This document shows, in pieces, positions 15,688 through 24,064 of a stretch of DNA of 44,918 nucleotides; position 1 is the first letter of the stretch, and the number at the start of each line of letters is the position of its first letter. The stretch is from Bacteroidales bacterium UBA3289. GTDB lineage: Bacteria; Bacteroidota; Bacteroidia; Bacteroidales; UBA932. Made by a program: the position numbers and the translations under genes. The stretch is from contig DETL01000016.1 of NCBI GenBank assembly GCA_002361625.1, positions 34,673-79,590 on the forward strand, in the 5' to 3' direction. Below the pieces are notes generated by a model, which was not told the DNA's origin, ran no database searches, and worked only from the letters and a program-made list of their open reading frames with translations.

Positions 15688-17654
15688 AACTTCACCACCA
15701 CCTTCACCGGGAAATGGTCGGAGAGGGTTTCCGTGCCGGCCGTCAGCACCTCTGAAGACAACACTTCCACCGGGGCGGCCTCTTTCCAGGCAAAGACGTA
15801 GTCGATGCACTCGTGCGGATTGGTAGTGGAGTAAGTGAAGTCCGTTCCTGAAAGTTGTGTCCACGACTCCCGCATAAGCCGGATGGTCTCGCTGTCGGGC
15901 TGGGCATTGAAGTCGCCGCACAGGAAAACGGGTTTCTTCGTGCCGGTGTAAACGGCTTTGAACCAATCGTTCAAAGCATTCACCTGATCGATCTGCGAGC
16001 GCTCGCCGACATAATCCAGGTGGACGGAAGCGAACACGCACCGGTCCGTTTCCACCACCGCGACGCTGCGCGGTTCGGAGCCGTCGGACTGGGGCAGAGG
16101 GACCTTGTAGCGGGAAATCACCCGGTCCCGGGAGACGATGCCGTTGCCATAGGCCCCGTCCGCAAACGGGAAGGCCGAAGCGAACTGGTAGTCCCAGCCG
16201 CCCAGCCCGTCCGACAGTTCCTTCAACTGGAAGGTCGCGTGGCGACGGTTGCAGCTGTCCAGTTCATTCAGGGCCACCAGGGTCGCATCCGCCCCGCGGA
16301 TCACATCGGCCACCTGGGGAACCGTATTGTCCGCATACTTGGAAAAGACGCCTACGTTGTAGGAAACGAGAGCCATCGGACGGTAAACGAACCGGTCCGT
16401 CCGCTCCTTCAGATAGGCCTTGACGGCATTCCAACGGTAGTACGGAAAGCCTTCCAGGTCGCCCAGATGAGCCTCTTCCCCGTTCAGGAGGACTTTCACC
16501 AGCGTTTCTCCCTTCCTGCCCTTCCTGGGATTGAAGAAGATGAACTGGATGTTCGTCGCCATCGGGGAGCGGAAAGTCTGGAACCAGTAAACGAGGTCGT
16601 CCGGATTCTCCGGCGCCCGGTCGAAACCGTCCAGGTCCATGATCATCTCCAGCGCCATCACCACATGGTCGTGCCCGTAGCGGAGGTGTGCGCCGCGCTT
16701 GCCCGCCGAGAGCATCTCCGAGGCCTTCTCCACCATGTCGTCCACGATGGAGGAGCAGGGCGTCCGATAGGCATGATACTCGCGGAACCGCTCGTAATTA
16801 TCCGTTTCCCAGAGGGTTGCATATTCCTCCACGGTAAAGAAATCACGCACGTCGATCCGGACGTCCTGCGGCAGGCTGTTCATGCCCGCGACGAACATGT
16901 ACAGGTGGAAGAACACATTGTACGGATTCCGGTCCCCCAGCGCCTTGTCGGGATTCAGGAACAGGCGGGCCAGCACATCCCTATAATTCGGGAAATGGCG
17001 GAGGAAGAACTGTTCGGAAGTTTCCGGATAAGGGAACACCTCCTCGGGTCCCTGGTATTTGAACGGGTTCGCACCCTGGTTGGGCCGCGTCGCCTGGACA
17101 TCCATCATCCCCTGATGCTCATAGACTTTCGTCTTGGGCGACAGCCGGGAAAGGGCCGCACAGCAGGAGGACATACTCATGATGGAGCGGACCGAGGGCG
17201 AGGAGCAGGCATCGACGGAACTCCCCTTCCCGAACACGGTCGGATAGTTCTTCACCATCGTCTCCGCAATCGTCTGATGCTGGTTCCAGCCGATCTCGGT
17301 CAGGTCGCCCACCCGGTACTGCACATAATCCCAGAAGGGTTCCAGGTCATTCAGCAGACGCTTGCCCCGCTCGGTCAGATTGCCCTGCTCCCGGCCTTCG
17401 GCCAGCATGTTCAGGATGATGGTGTAGGCATCCGGCGTATAGGCATACCGGGAGCCGTGCCGGCCGTAATGGCTGATATAGACGGCCTCGTAGCCCCTGG
17501 GAACGGGTGTGAGCGACTTTTGGGAAAGGTCCAACAGACAGTCCAGGCCGGAAGATTTATTCCAGTCCGAACGCACTTCCTCGCGGACGCCGTAGCGCTG
17601 GGCGGAGGCAGTCAGGCAGGACAGAAACAAGAGCAGAAAAGCGAGTTTTTTCAT
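15684..17654 (-). CDS. Exported fusion: histidine phosphatase (clade 2) plus EEP-fold phosphatase
   Basis: 656-residue protein with a signal peptide (MKKLAFLLLFLSCLTASAQ). Residues about 50-415 form a clade 2 histidine phosphatase of the MINPP/phytase type: SHYGRHGSRY (nucleophile His66 in RHGSR, 65-69) and the late proton-donor region RYGHDHV (His328-Asp329). From about 428 an endonuclease/exonuclease/phosphatase domain begins: SYNVGVF (Asn433), LNELDS (Glu464), VHLDY (His545, Asp547), CGDFNAQ (Asp581, Asn583) and the final SDHFP (Asp646-His647), so its catalytic set looks complete. Both phosphatases would act in the periplasm or outside, perhaps on the same polyphosphorylated substrate such as inositol phosphates. 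It lies 31 bp after recO with no visible promoter of its own. Confidence 0.88.
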   Translation of the reverse strand: MKKLAFLLLFLSCLTASAQRYGVREEVRSDWNKSSGLDCLLDLSQKSLTPVPRGYEAVYISHYGRHGSRYAYTPDAYTIILNMLAEGREQGNLTERGKRLLNDLEPFWDYVQYRVGDLTEIGWNQHQTIAETMVKNYPTVFGKGSSVDACSSPSVRSIMSMSSCCAALSRLSPKTKVYEHQGMMDVQATRPNQGANPFKYQGPEEVFPYPETSEQFFLRHFPNYRDVLARLFLNPDKALGDRNPYNVFFHLYMFVAGMNSLPQDVRIDVRDFFTVEEYATLWETDNYERFREYHAYRTPCSSIVDDMVEKASEMLSAGKRGAHLRYGHDHVVMALEMIMDLDGFDRAPENPDDLVYWFQTFRSPMATNIQFIFFNPRKGRKGETLVKVLLNGEEAHLGDLEGFPYYRWNAVKAYLKERTDRFVYRPMALVSYNVGVFSKYADNTVPQVADVIRGADATLVALNELDSCNRRHATFQLKELSDGLGGWDYQFASAFPFADGAYGNGIVSRDRVISRYKVPLPQSDGSEPRSVAVVETDRCVFASVHLDYVGERSQIDQVNALNDWFKAVYTGTKKPVFLCGDFNAQPDSETIRLMRESWTQLSGTDFTYSTTNPHECIDYVFAWKEAAPVEVLSSEVLTAGTETLSDHFPVKVVVKF

Positions 17655-17685
17655 GGTTGCAGGTTGTATATTCTTTGATCAGGAA

Positions 17686-18336
17686 TTACCCGAACACCTC
17701 CCGCAGCACCGCCAGCGAATGGACGCGGATGGATGACTCGGTGTGGTATTCGAGATAGCGTAAAAGGTCTTCGCAGAGGGCGTTCCGGTCCTCGCCCCGG
17801 AGGGGGATGAGCATGGACTCGGAAAAGGTCGATGTCAGGAAGGGCTTCAGCAGGGCAAGGTGCTTCTCCGCGAAGGGGGCGATGTCCTCCAGGGAAGGCC
17901 GGAAGCCCAGGGCGCCGGCGAGTTCCAGGAGGAAGCGGATGTGGAAATTGGAAAAATCGGCCTCCAGGGTGTCCAGGGTGAGGATGCTGCGGGTGCACCA
18001 GGGATAGAGGCCGTCCTCGGCCTGACCATCCTTCACCGTCCTCAGGAGGACTTCCGACAGGAAGAGACTCATCGTATTCTTGTACAGGTTCCCGCGGATG
18101 CCGTTCAGGGGATCCCGGGCCGTCAGGTTCCGGGCGCTCCAGAGGGTGGATTTCGGATTCGGGACGATGTCCATCTCCAGGATGTTCATGGGCAGCAGCA
18201 GGGCCATCCCCGCCTTCCTGCCGATGCGCACGAGGAACCCGCGCCGTCCATACTCCTCCGAAAGGGTATGGACAACCACCGAGTTCTCCCCGAACTTGGT
18301 GTACCCGAGTACGATTGCCTCGATGTTCTCCGTCAT
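17686..18336 (-). CDS. recO: DNA repair protein RecO
   Basis: Recombination mediator that helps load RecA at gaps together with RecR. It is 216 residues, the short type typical of Bacteroidota. The N-terminal OB fold is seen in EAIVLGYTKFGENSVVVHTLSEEYGRRGFLVRIGRK, a standard RecO opening, followed by the helical region with LRTVKDGQAEDGLYPW and a segment starting FSNFHIRFLLELAGALGFRP. There is no obvious zinc-binding Cys set. Its start overlaps the rdgB stop by 4 bp, so the two are translationally coupled. Confidence 0.88.
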   Translation of the reverse strand: MTENIEAIVLGYTKFGENSVVVHTLSEEYGRRGFLVRIGRKAGMALLLPMNILEMDIVPNPKSTLWSARNLTARDPLNGIRGNLYKNTMSLFLSEVLLRTVKDGQAEDGLYPWCTRSILTLDTLEADFSNFHIRFLLELAGALGFRPSLEDIAPFAEKHLALLKPFLTSTFSESMLIPLRGEDRNALCEDLLRYLEYHTESSIRVHSLAVLREVFG

Positions 18337-18959
18337 TGAACCGTCTTCAGGTATTCCGCCATGGCGCGGAGGGCCTTGCCACGGTGGGAGATGGCGTTCT
18401 TTCCGCCCTCTGGGAGTTCGGCGTTGGTGATGTCGTAGCCGTCCGGAATGAAGACGGGGTCATAGCCGAAGCCGCCGGTGCCGGAGCACTTCCGGGCGAT
18501 GCGCCCTTCCATCGTCCCTTCGAAGAAATGCTTCTCTCCGTGAAGGATCAGGGCGACGGAGGTGCGGAAACGGGCTTTGCGGGTGGCTTTCAGCGTGGAG
18601 ATGCCGTATGCACGGGCGACGGAAGCCTCCTGTTCGCGGCGCGCCATTTCGGACAGGAGCTTCGCGATATTGGCGGCAGGGTCGCGCTGGGGCCCGCCAT
18701 AGCGGGCGGTATGGACGCCGGGACCGCCGCCGAGGATATCGACCTCGAGGCCGGAATCGTCGGCAAAGCAGTCCAGGCCGGTCTTGTCATAGATGTATTG
18801 GGCCTTTTGCAAAGAGTTGGCCCTGAAGGTATCTCCCGTCTCGGGGATTTCTTCGGAAATGCCCACCTCGGCGGGCGTGACGAGTTCGAAACCTTCGCCG
18901 AGAATGGCCAGTGCTTCGTGGAGTTTGCCGGGATTGTTGGTGGCAAAGACGATCTTCAT
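18333..18959 (-). CDS. rdgB: Non-canonical purine NTP pyrophosphatase (RdgB/HAM1)
   Basis: Hydrolyses ITP, dITP and XTP to monophosphates, clearing the nucleotide pool of deaminated purines. The 208 residues match the usual size. The opening MKIVFATNNPGKLHE is the canonical substrate-loop signature (T/S-x-N-x-x-K). Later segments match the family: DDSGLEVDILGGGPGVHTARYGG, the motif GEGxIA-like GTMEGRIARKCSGTGGFGYDPVFIPDGY, and the final ISHRGKALRAM (SHR). It is the first gene of a unit with recO and the phosphatase fusion. Confidence 0.95.
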   Translation of the reverse strand: MKIVFATNNPGKLHEALAILGEGFELVTPAEVGISEEIPETGDTFRANSLQKAQYIYDKTGLDCFADDSGLEVDILGGGPGVHTARYGGPQRDPAANIAKLLSEMARREQEASVARAYGISTLKATRKARFRTSVALILHGEKHFFEGTMEGRIARKCSGTGGFGYDPVFIPDGYDITNAELPEGGKNAISHRGKALRAMAEYLKTVQ

Positions 18960-18983
18960 AAATCACAGTTCCTTGATACGGCG

Positions 18984-19012
18984 CAAAGATACTTCATTTT
19001 TTCGTAACTTTG
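18984..19012. promoter_or_regulatory. Divergent promoter boxes between rdgB and the S41 protease gene
   Basis: The minus strand carries TATCTTTG (18984-18991), an exact TAnnTTTG box 24 bp before the rdgB ATG. The plus strand carries TAACTTTG (19005-19012), also exact, 39 bp before the protease ATG. Neither has a clear TTTG at -33. Confidence 0.6.
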
Positions 19013-19051
19013 CGGAGTTGGCACGTCCTTTGCGCGTGATCCTCCCCGGAT

Positions 19052-20689
19052 ATGAAAAGAACAAGATATGCCCTGGCGGTCCTTGCTGCCGCCCTTTTAG
19101 CCACCACGACTGCCTCCGCGCAGTCCAAGAGCTTCTCCCTGGGGAAGTGGGTGGAACTGCACAATGCCATCCTGAAGGAACTCAACCGTTCGTATGTGGA
19201 CTCCCTGGAAGTAGGCCGGATCGAGCGGGAAGGCGTGGACGCCATGCTGGAAGCCCTGGACCCCTATACCGTCTATGTTCCGGAAGAGGAACAGGAGGAT
19301 TTCCAGATGATGCTGTCCAATACCTACGGCGGCATCGGCGCAGTCATCTACAAGCCGGACAAGAACGGCAATGTCATGATCAACGAGCCCTATGCGGGCT
19401 CTCCGGCGGCGAAGGCCGGCCTCGTCTGCGGCGATGAGATCGAGACCATCGACGGAGTGAGCACCCATGGACTCACCTCCCAGGAGTGCTCCGACAAGAT
19501 GCGCGGCAAGCCGGGCACCCAGGTCGTTTTCCGCGTGAAGAAACTGCGCGACGGCGCTTCCTGGAAGGCGGGCGAAACCATCGACGTCACCGTCACCCGC
19601 GAGCGCATCGCCCTCCCCTCCGTGGAATATGTGGGCATGTTGAACGACAGCGACGGATACATCCTCCTGACCAAGTTCACCGAAGGGGTGGGCCAGGGAA
19701 TCCGCGACGGCTACCATACCCTGAAAGCGCAGGGAATGAAGCGCTTGGTGCTGGATCTCCGCAGCAACGGCGGCGGCGTCATGAGCGAAGCGGTGAACAT
19801 CGTTTCCCTGTTTGTTCCCAAGGGTTCCGTGGTCGTGACCTCCAAGGGCAAGGCCAAGGGAACCGTCCAGGAGTACAAGACCACGACGGACCCCGTGGAC
19901 CTGGAGATTCCGATCGTCGTCCTGGTGGATTCCGGTTCCGCCTCGGCATCGGAAATCGTTTCCGGTGCGCTGCAGGACCTGGACCGTGCCACCATCATCG
20001 GAACGCGCACTTACGGCAAGGGACTCGTACAGAGCATCCGGCCGCTTCCGTATGACGGCCAGCTCAAGGTGACCACGGCGAAGTATTACACGCCCTCCGG
20101 CCGCTGCGTGCAGGCCATCGACTACAGCCACCGCAACGAAGACGGCAGCGTGGGACATATTCCCGATTCCCTGACGCATGAATTCAAGACCCTCCACGGC
20201 CGTACCGTCCGCGACGGCGGCGGCATCATGCCGGACCATGAGGTGAAGGGGCACAAGTATTCCCGCCTGACCTATTCCATTGTCCTGAACGGCATCGTGG
20301 ACCAGTATGCGATGAAGTATGTCCGTGAGCATGAGGCGCTTCCTTCCGTAGAGGATTTCCACTTCGACGCGTATGACGATTTCGTCGCCTTCGCGAAGGA
20401 CAAGGAGTTCGACTACCGCTCCTCCGCCCGCGCGCTCTTTGACGAGATGAAGAAAATCATTGCCGAAGACGGCCTGACCGAAACGATGTCGGACGAACTC
20501 GCCGCCCTGGAGAAGTCCCTGGATATGGACAAGGAGACCTTCCTGCGGCTCAAGAAGGACGAAATCGTTCCCTTCATCGAAGAGGAAATCGCCGTCCGCT
20601 ACTGGTTCCAGCGGGCCGGCATCCAGGTCCGTCTCCGCTACGACGACCAGCTCAAGGAAGCCCTCACCAAACCGGCGATCAGCTGGTAA
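19052..20689 (+). CDS. S41 family C-terminal processing peptidase
   Basis: Exported serine protease with a Ser-Lys dyad, 545 residues. It begins with a signal peptide (MKRTRYALAVLAAALLATTTASAQ). A PDZ domain occupies about residues 85-180, with YGGIGAVIYK and AGSPAAKAGLVCGDEI. The S41 core follows with VDSGSASASEIVSGAL, where Ser298 is the expected nucleophile, and GTRTYGKGLVQ, where Lys323 lies exactly 25 residues further, as in CtpA/Prc. The C-terminal 160 residues are helical and charged. Substrates would be periplasmic or envelope proteins. It is a single-gene unit, with its own promoter box and a hairpin terminator after it. Confidence 0.93.
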   Translation: MKRTRYALAVLAAALLATTTASAQSKSFSLGKWVELHNAILKELNRSYVDSLEVGRIEREGVDAMLEALDPYTVYVPEEEQEDFQMMLSNTYGGIGAVIYKPDKNGNVMINEPYAGSPAAKAGLVCGDEIETIDGVSTHGLTSQECSDKMRGKPGTQVVFRVKKLRDGASWKAGETIDVTVTRERIALPSVEYVGMLNDSDGYILLTKFTEGVGQGIRDGYHTLKAQGMKRLVLDLRSNGGGVMSEAVNIVSLFVPKGSVVVTSKGKAKGTVQEYKTTTDPVDLEIPIVVLVDSGSASASEIVSGALQDLDRATIIGTRTYGKGLVQSIRPLPYDGQLKVTTAKYYTPSGRCVQAIDYSHRNEDGSVGHIPDSLTHEFKTLHGRTVRDGGGIMPDHEVKGHKYSRLTYSIVLNGIVDQYAMKYVREHEALPSVEDFHFDAYDDFVAFAKDKEFDYRSSARALFDEMKKIIAEDGLTETMSDELAALEKSLDMDKETFLRLKKDEIVPFIEEEIAVRYWFQRAGIQVRLRYDDQLKEALTKPAISW

Positions 20690-20728
20690 GGGTCCCGGAT
20701 TCCTTTTTCAGGGGTACGACACAATCCC

Positions 20729-20775
20729 GGAGGGTGATGTTTGACAAAAAAAACATCACCCTCCGTTCGGTTTTT
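20729..20775 (+). terminator. Hairpin terminator after the S41 protease gene
   Basis: A perfect 14-bp stem GGAGGGTGATGTTT (20729-20742) pairs with AAACATCACCCTCC (20751-20764) around an 8-base A-rich loop. A T5 run follows at 20771-20775, a few bases past the stem. It starts 39 bp after the stop codon. The spacing to the T run is longer than in textbook terminators. Confidence 0.75.
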
Positions 20776-20788
20776 CACGGAGAATTGC

Positions 20789-20796
20789 TACCTTTA
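20789..20796 (+). promoter_or_regulatory. Possible -7 box of the dehydrogenase gene
   Basis: TACCTTTA differs from TAnnTTTG at the last base only, and leaves a 31-bp leader to the ATG at 20828. No good -33 element is seen, so the promoter may be weak or activator-dependent. Confidence 0.3.
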
Positions 20797-20827
20797 ACCC
20801 GCATAACACTAAACTACCAGCACCGAC

Positions 20828-23800
20828 ATGTACAAAATCTCGGAGCATCCGATTCTGGACATTCCGCAGGAAGACCTGCACGCTTTTCAATTCGAAGGGA
20901 AGACCGTTTACGGCCAGAAGGGCCAGACCATCGCCGCCGCGCTGCATCAGGCCGGATTTCCCGTCCATCACCATAGTCTGAAAGACCGCAACCGCACCAT
21001 GGAGTGCGGCATCGGCAAGTGCGGCGCCTGCGAGATGATCGTGGACGGCCATATCCGCCGAATCTGCATCACCAAGGTGGACGGCGTGAAGGAGGTGCAC
21101 CGCACCGGGGAAGACAGCTTCTACGACGTGGAATCCCCTTCGGCCACCGATGCGCCCAAGAAGGTCTATAAGACCACGGTCGCCATCATCGGCGCGGGCC
21201 CGGCCGGCCTGGCCGTCCGGGAGGAGCTCCGGAAAGCCGGAGTGGACAACCTCGTAATCGACAACAACAGCGCCATCGGTGGCCAGTTCCGGATGCAGAC
21301 GCACCAGTTCTTCTTCTTCGAGAAGGAGAAGAAGTTCGGCGGCATGCGCGGATTCGACATCGCCGAAACCCTCGCCGGGGACTCCCGGGAAGGAATCCTG
21401 CTGGACAGCGTGGTCTGGGACATCCTGGAAGGGAAGCGCCTCGCCGTCAAGAACGTAGCCACCCAGGAAATCTTTTATGTCGATGCCGACCAGCTCGTGG
21501 TCGCCGCCGGGGCCCTGCCCTTCATGCCGGCCTTCAAGAACGACGACCTGCCCGGCGTCTATACCGCCGCAGTCGTACAGCGGATGATGAACACGGAATT
21601 CACCCTCCTCGGAAAGAACATCCTCACGGTGGGCGCCGGCAACATCGGCTATCTCACCTCCTACCAGGCGATGCAGGCCGGGGCCAAGGTCAAGGCCATC
21701 ATCGAGGCCATGCCCCACGAAGGCGGTTTCCCCGTCCAGGCGAACCGCGTCCGCCGGCTCGGCATCCCGATCCTGACCGCCTACACCCTCGTGGAAGCCA
21801 TTCCCAACGAGGACCGCAGCGGCGTCGTGGGCGCCATCATCGCGAAATGCGAGAACTTCAAGCCCATCCCGGGAACGGAAGTGCGTATCGACGGCATCGA
21901 CTGCATCAACATCTGCACGGGTCTCCTGCCGGACAGCCAGCTGCTCCGCAAGGGCGCCGAGGTCTTCGGCCGCGCCTGCCACGGGGTGGGCGACGCCGTC
22001 CGGATCGGCGAGGGAACATCCGCCGTCCTCCGGGGCCGCCAGTGCGCCTACGAGGTCATGCAGGATCTGGGAAAGCGGATCGACTACAACGCCTATCTCA
22101 CGATCTCCAAGGAATATATCGACTCCCAGCAGCGCCCGGTGCGCCTGCTGGACGAGCCCCGGAAACCCAGCCCGGAACGCCAGGCCGGCAAGGGATTCGT
22201 CATCGCCGACTGCCTGTACGGATTCGCCTGCAACCCGTGCTCCTTCTCCTGCAAGCAGGGCGCCATCACCAAGAGTTCCACCTCCGTCACCCCGGTCATC
22301 GACTACGACAAATGCATCGGCTGCATGGAGTGCGTCGCCCAGTGCCCGGGCCTGGCCATCTTCGGCTACCGGCCTGACCGTCAGCAGGTTTTCTTACCGC
22401 TGGAGTTCAACCTCCCGGCGGGAGCCCAGGAAGTCTATCTGGTCGATGACAACGGCGCCCGGGTGGGCGAAGGCGTCATCGAGCGCGTGATGAAAAAGCC
22501 CGGCAAAACGAACATCGCCGTCGTGAAGGCCACGAGCCTCGCCGGCGAACTGACCGACGCCCACGGCTTCATCCTGAAAGAGGATTATCCCGAACCGCTG
22601 CAGCTGACTCCCTGCGGGGCCGAAGCGGCGGCCGAAACCTATGTCTGCCACTGCGAAGACGTGAGTCTCAAGGACTTGCTGGAGACATTGAAAGGACGTA
22701 AGTCCATCACCGCCCAGGAGCTCAAGCACATCACCCGGCTGGGCATGGGTCCTTGCCGCGGCTCCCGCTGCCTCCCCCGCGCCAAGCAGGTCCTCCGGGC
22801 CCATGGCATCGAGGTGACGGGCGAGTTCACGCCCCGTGGGCCGATGGCGAATCTCGTGGAAATCGGCAACGTCGCAAACCTCTCCGGCAAAACCAACCTG
22901 GTCACTTCCCCGCAGTTCACGGAGGAGGCGGCCGTGGAGGTGGGCGCCTTCGTCGCCGGCGGCGGCATGGCCGGCACGGGCACGTTCCGCTACCTCGCCG
23001 AAGCCGGGCTCAAGCCGGTCCTCGTGAACAAGGACCACGGCAGTTCCTGGCGCTGCATCGCCGGCGGGCGTCCGGCCTTCTCGGTCCCCGCCCTCGCGGA
23101 AATCGCGAATGGCAACCTGCAGATTTTCAGGGAACTGGCCGCGGAATCCGACATCGACTTCAAGATGACCCGGTATGTGAATTTCGTCCACGATGAAGCG
23201 ACCTACCGGAGCCTGGACGCCTCCCGCGCCTGGTCCGACGCCTACATGGTGGAAAAGAAGGATTTCGCCCGGGAGATCTCCCCGTACATCAATCCGGACC
23301 TGGACATCTATTCGCACGCCCTCATCTCCAACGACTGCTGGCAGGCCAGCCCCGGCAAGACCATCGACCTGGTGCGCCAGAAAGGGATCCGCCTCGGCGG
23401 CACCGTCCTGGAGGACACGGAACTGGTGGACGTTGCGAGATCCGGTGATACTTACCTCGTCACGGTCAAGCTCCCGAACGGGTGCTACCGCCGGTACAAG
23501 ACCGCCGTCTTCGTCAATGCCCTCGGCGCAGGCGCGGAGAAGTTCGCGAAGATGCTGGGCCTGGACACCGGGCTCTTCCCGGTCCGCCATCAGGCATTCA
23601 TCACGAAACGGCTCCCGCTCATCGGCAAGGAAGGCGACTCGCTGGACATGCTCATCGACCGCCGCCACTACAAGGGATTCTCCGCCGTCTATGGGCAGCA
23701 GCTCGCCTCCACCGGCCAGATCATCGGCTGCGCCTCCCCCGCCTCGGATGCGTCCGAAGCCGGGAAGAACCTGAAGGTCAATACGCAGGCCTTCCTGGAA

Positions 23801-24064
23801 ATCGCGACGGAAGTCTTTACGGAGTGGATCCCGAAACTGAAGGGCATGTCCCTCCAGGCCACCTGGTGCGGCTACTACACGGAACCGCGGTACATCGTGG
23901 ACCCGGCCGCCGGCCTGTTCGTGGGTATGCGCGGCCACGGCTTCATGCTCTCCCAGTATATCGGCAAACTCTACGTGGACAGCCTCCTCGGCCGCCCCGT
24001 TCCCGCCTTCTTCGCCGACCTCGGTCTTGCGGGTTCCGGACTGAGCGAGAACGCGTTCAAATAG
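20828..24064 (+). CDS. Single-chain multi-domain iron-sulfur flavoprotein dehydrogenase
   Basis: 1078-residue oxidoreductase joining parts that are separate subunits elsewhere (hydrogen cyanide synthase HcnABC, D-hydroxyproline or opine dehydrogenases). Domain order: a [2Fe-2S] domain with C60, C65, C68, C80; an FAD/NAD disulfide-oxidoreductase domain (GAGPAG 122-127, second Rossmann GAGNIG 269-274); a ferredoxin-like part with C462, C468, C471, C475 and C496, C499, C502, C506; a BFD-type [2Fe-2S] site with C607, C609, C643, C648; and a D-amino-acid-oxidase-like FAD domain from about 706 (GGGMAG 711-716) to the end. The last domain should oxidise an amino or imino acid and pass electrons through the clusters. 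No signal peptide. Substrate unknown; hydroxyproline or a similar imino acid is one guess. It converges on rnr with an 8-bp overlap. Confidence 0.87.
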   Translation: MYKISEHPILDIPQEDLHAFQFEGKTVYGQKGQTIAAALHQAGFPVHHHSLKDRNRTMECGIGKCGACEMIVDGHIRRICITKVDGVKEVHRTGEDSFYDVESPSATDAPKKVYKTTVAIIGAGPAGLAVREELRKAGVDNLVIDNNSAIGGQFRMQTHQFFFFEKEKKFGGMRGFDIAETLAGDSREGILLDSVVWDILEGKRLAVKNVATQEIFYVDADQLVVAAGALPFMPAFKNDDLPGVYTAAVVQRMMNTEFTLLGKNILTVGAGNIGYLTSYQAMQAGAKVKAIIEAMPHEGGFPVQANRVRRLGIPILTAYTLVEAIPNEDRSGVVGAIIAKCENFKPIPGTEVRIDGIDCINICTGLLPDSQLLRKGAEVFGRACHGVGDAVRIGEGTSAVLRGRQCAYEVMQDLGKRIDYNAYLTISKEYIDSQQRPVRLLDEPRKPSPERQAGKGFVIADCLYGFACNPCSFSCKQGAITKSSTSVTPVIDYDKCIGCMECVAQCPGLAIFGYRPDRQQVFLPLEFNLPAGAQEVYLVDDNGARVGEGVIERVMKKPGKTNIAVVKATSLAGELTDAHGFILKEDYPEPLQLTPCGAEAAAETYVCHCEDVSLKDLLETLKGRKSITAQELKHITRLGMGPCRGSRCLPRAKQVLRAHGIEVTGEFTPRGPMANLVEIGNVANLSGKTNLVTSPQFTEEAAVEVGAFVAGGGMAGTGTFRYLAEAGLKPVLVNKDHGSSWRCIAGGRPAFSVPALAEIANGNLQIFRELAAESDIDFKMTRYVNFVHDEATYRSLDASRAWSDAYMVEKKDFAREISPYINPDLDIYSHALISNDCWQASPGKTIDLVRQKGIRLGGTVLEDTELVDVARSGDTYLVTVKLPNGCYRRYKTAVFVNALGAGAEKFAKMLGLDTGLFPVRHQAFITKRLPLIGKEGDSLDMLIDRRHYKGFSAVYGQQLASTGQIIGCASPASDASEAGKNLKVNTQAFLEIATEVFTEWIPKLKGMSLQATWCGYYTEPRYIVDPAAGLFVGMRGHGFMLSQYIGKLYVDSLLGRPVPAFFADLGLAGSGLSENAFK

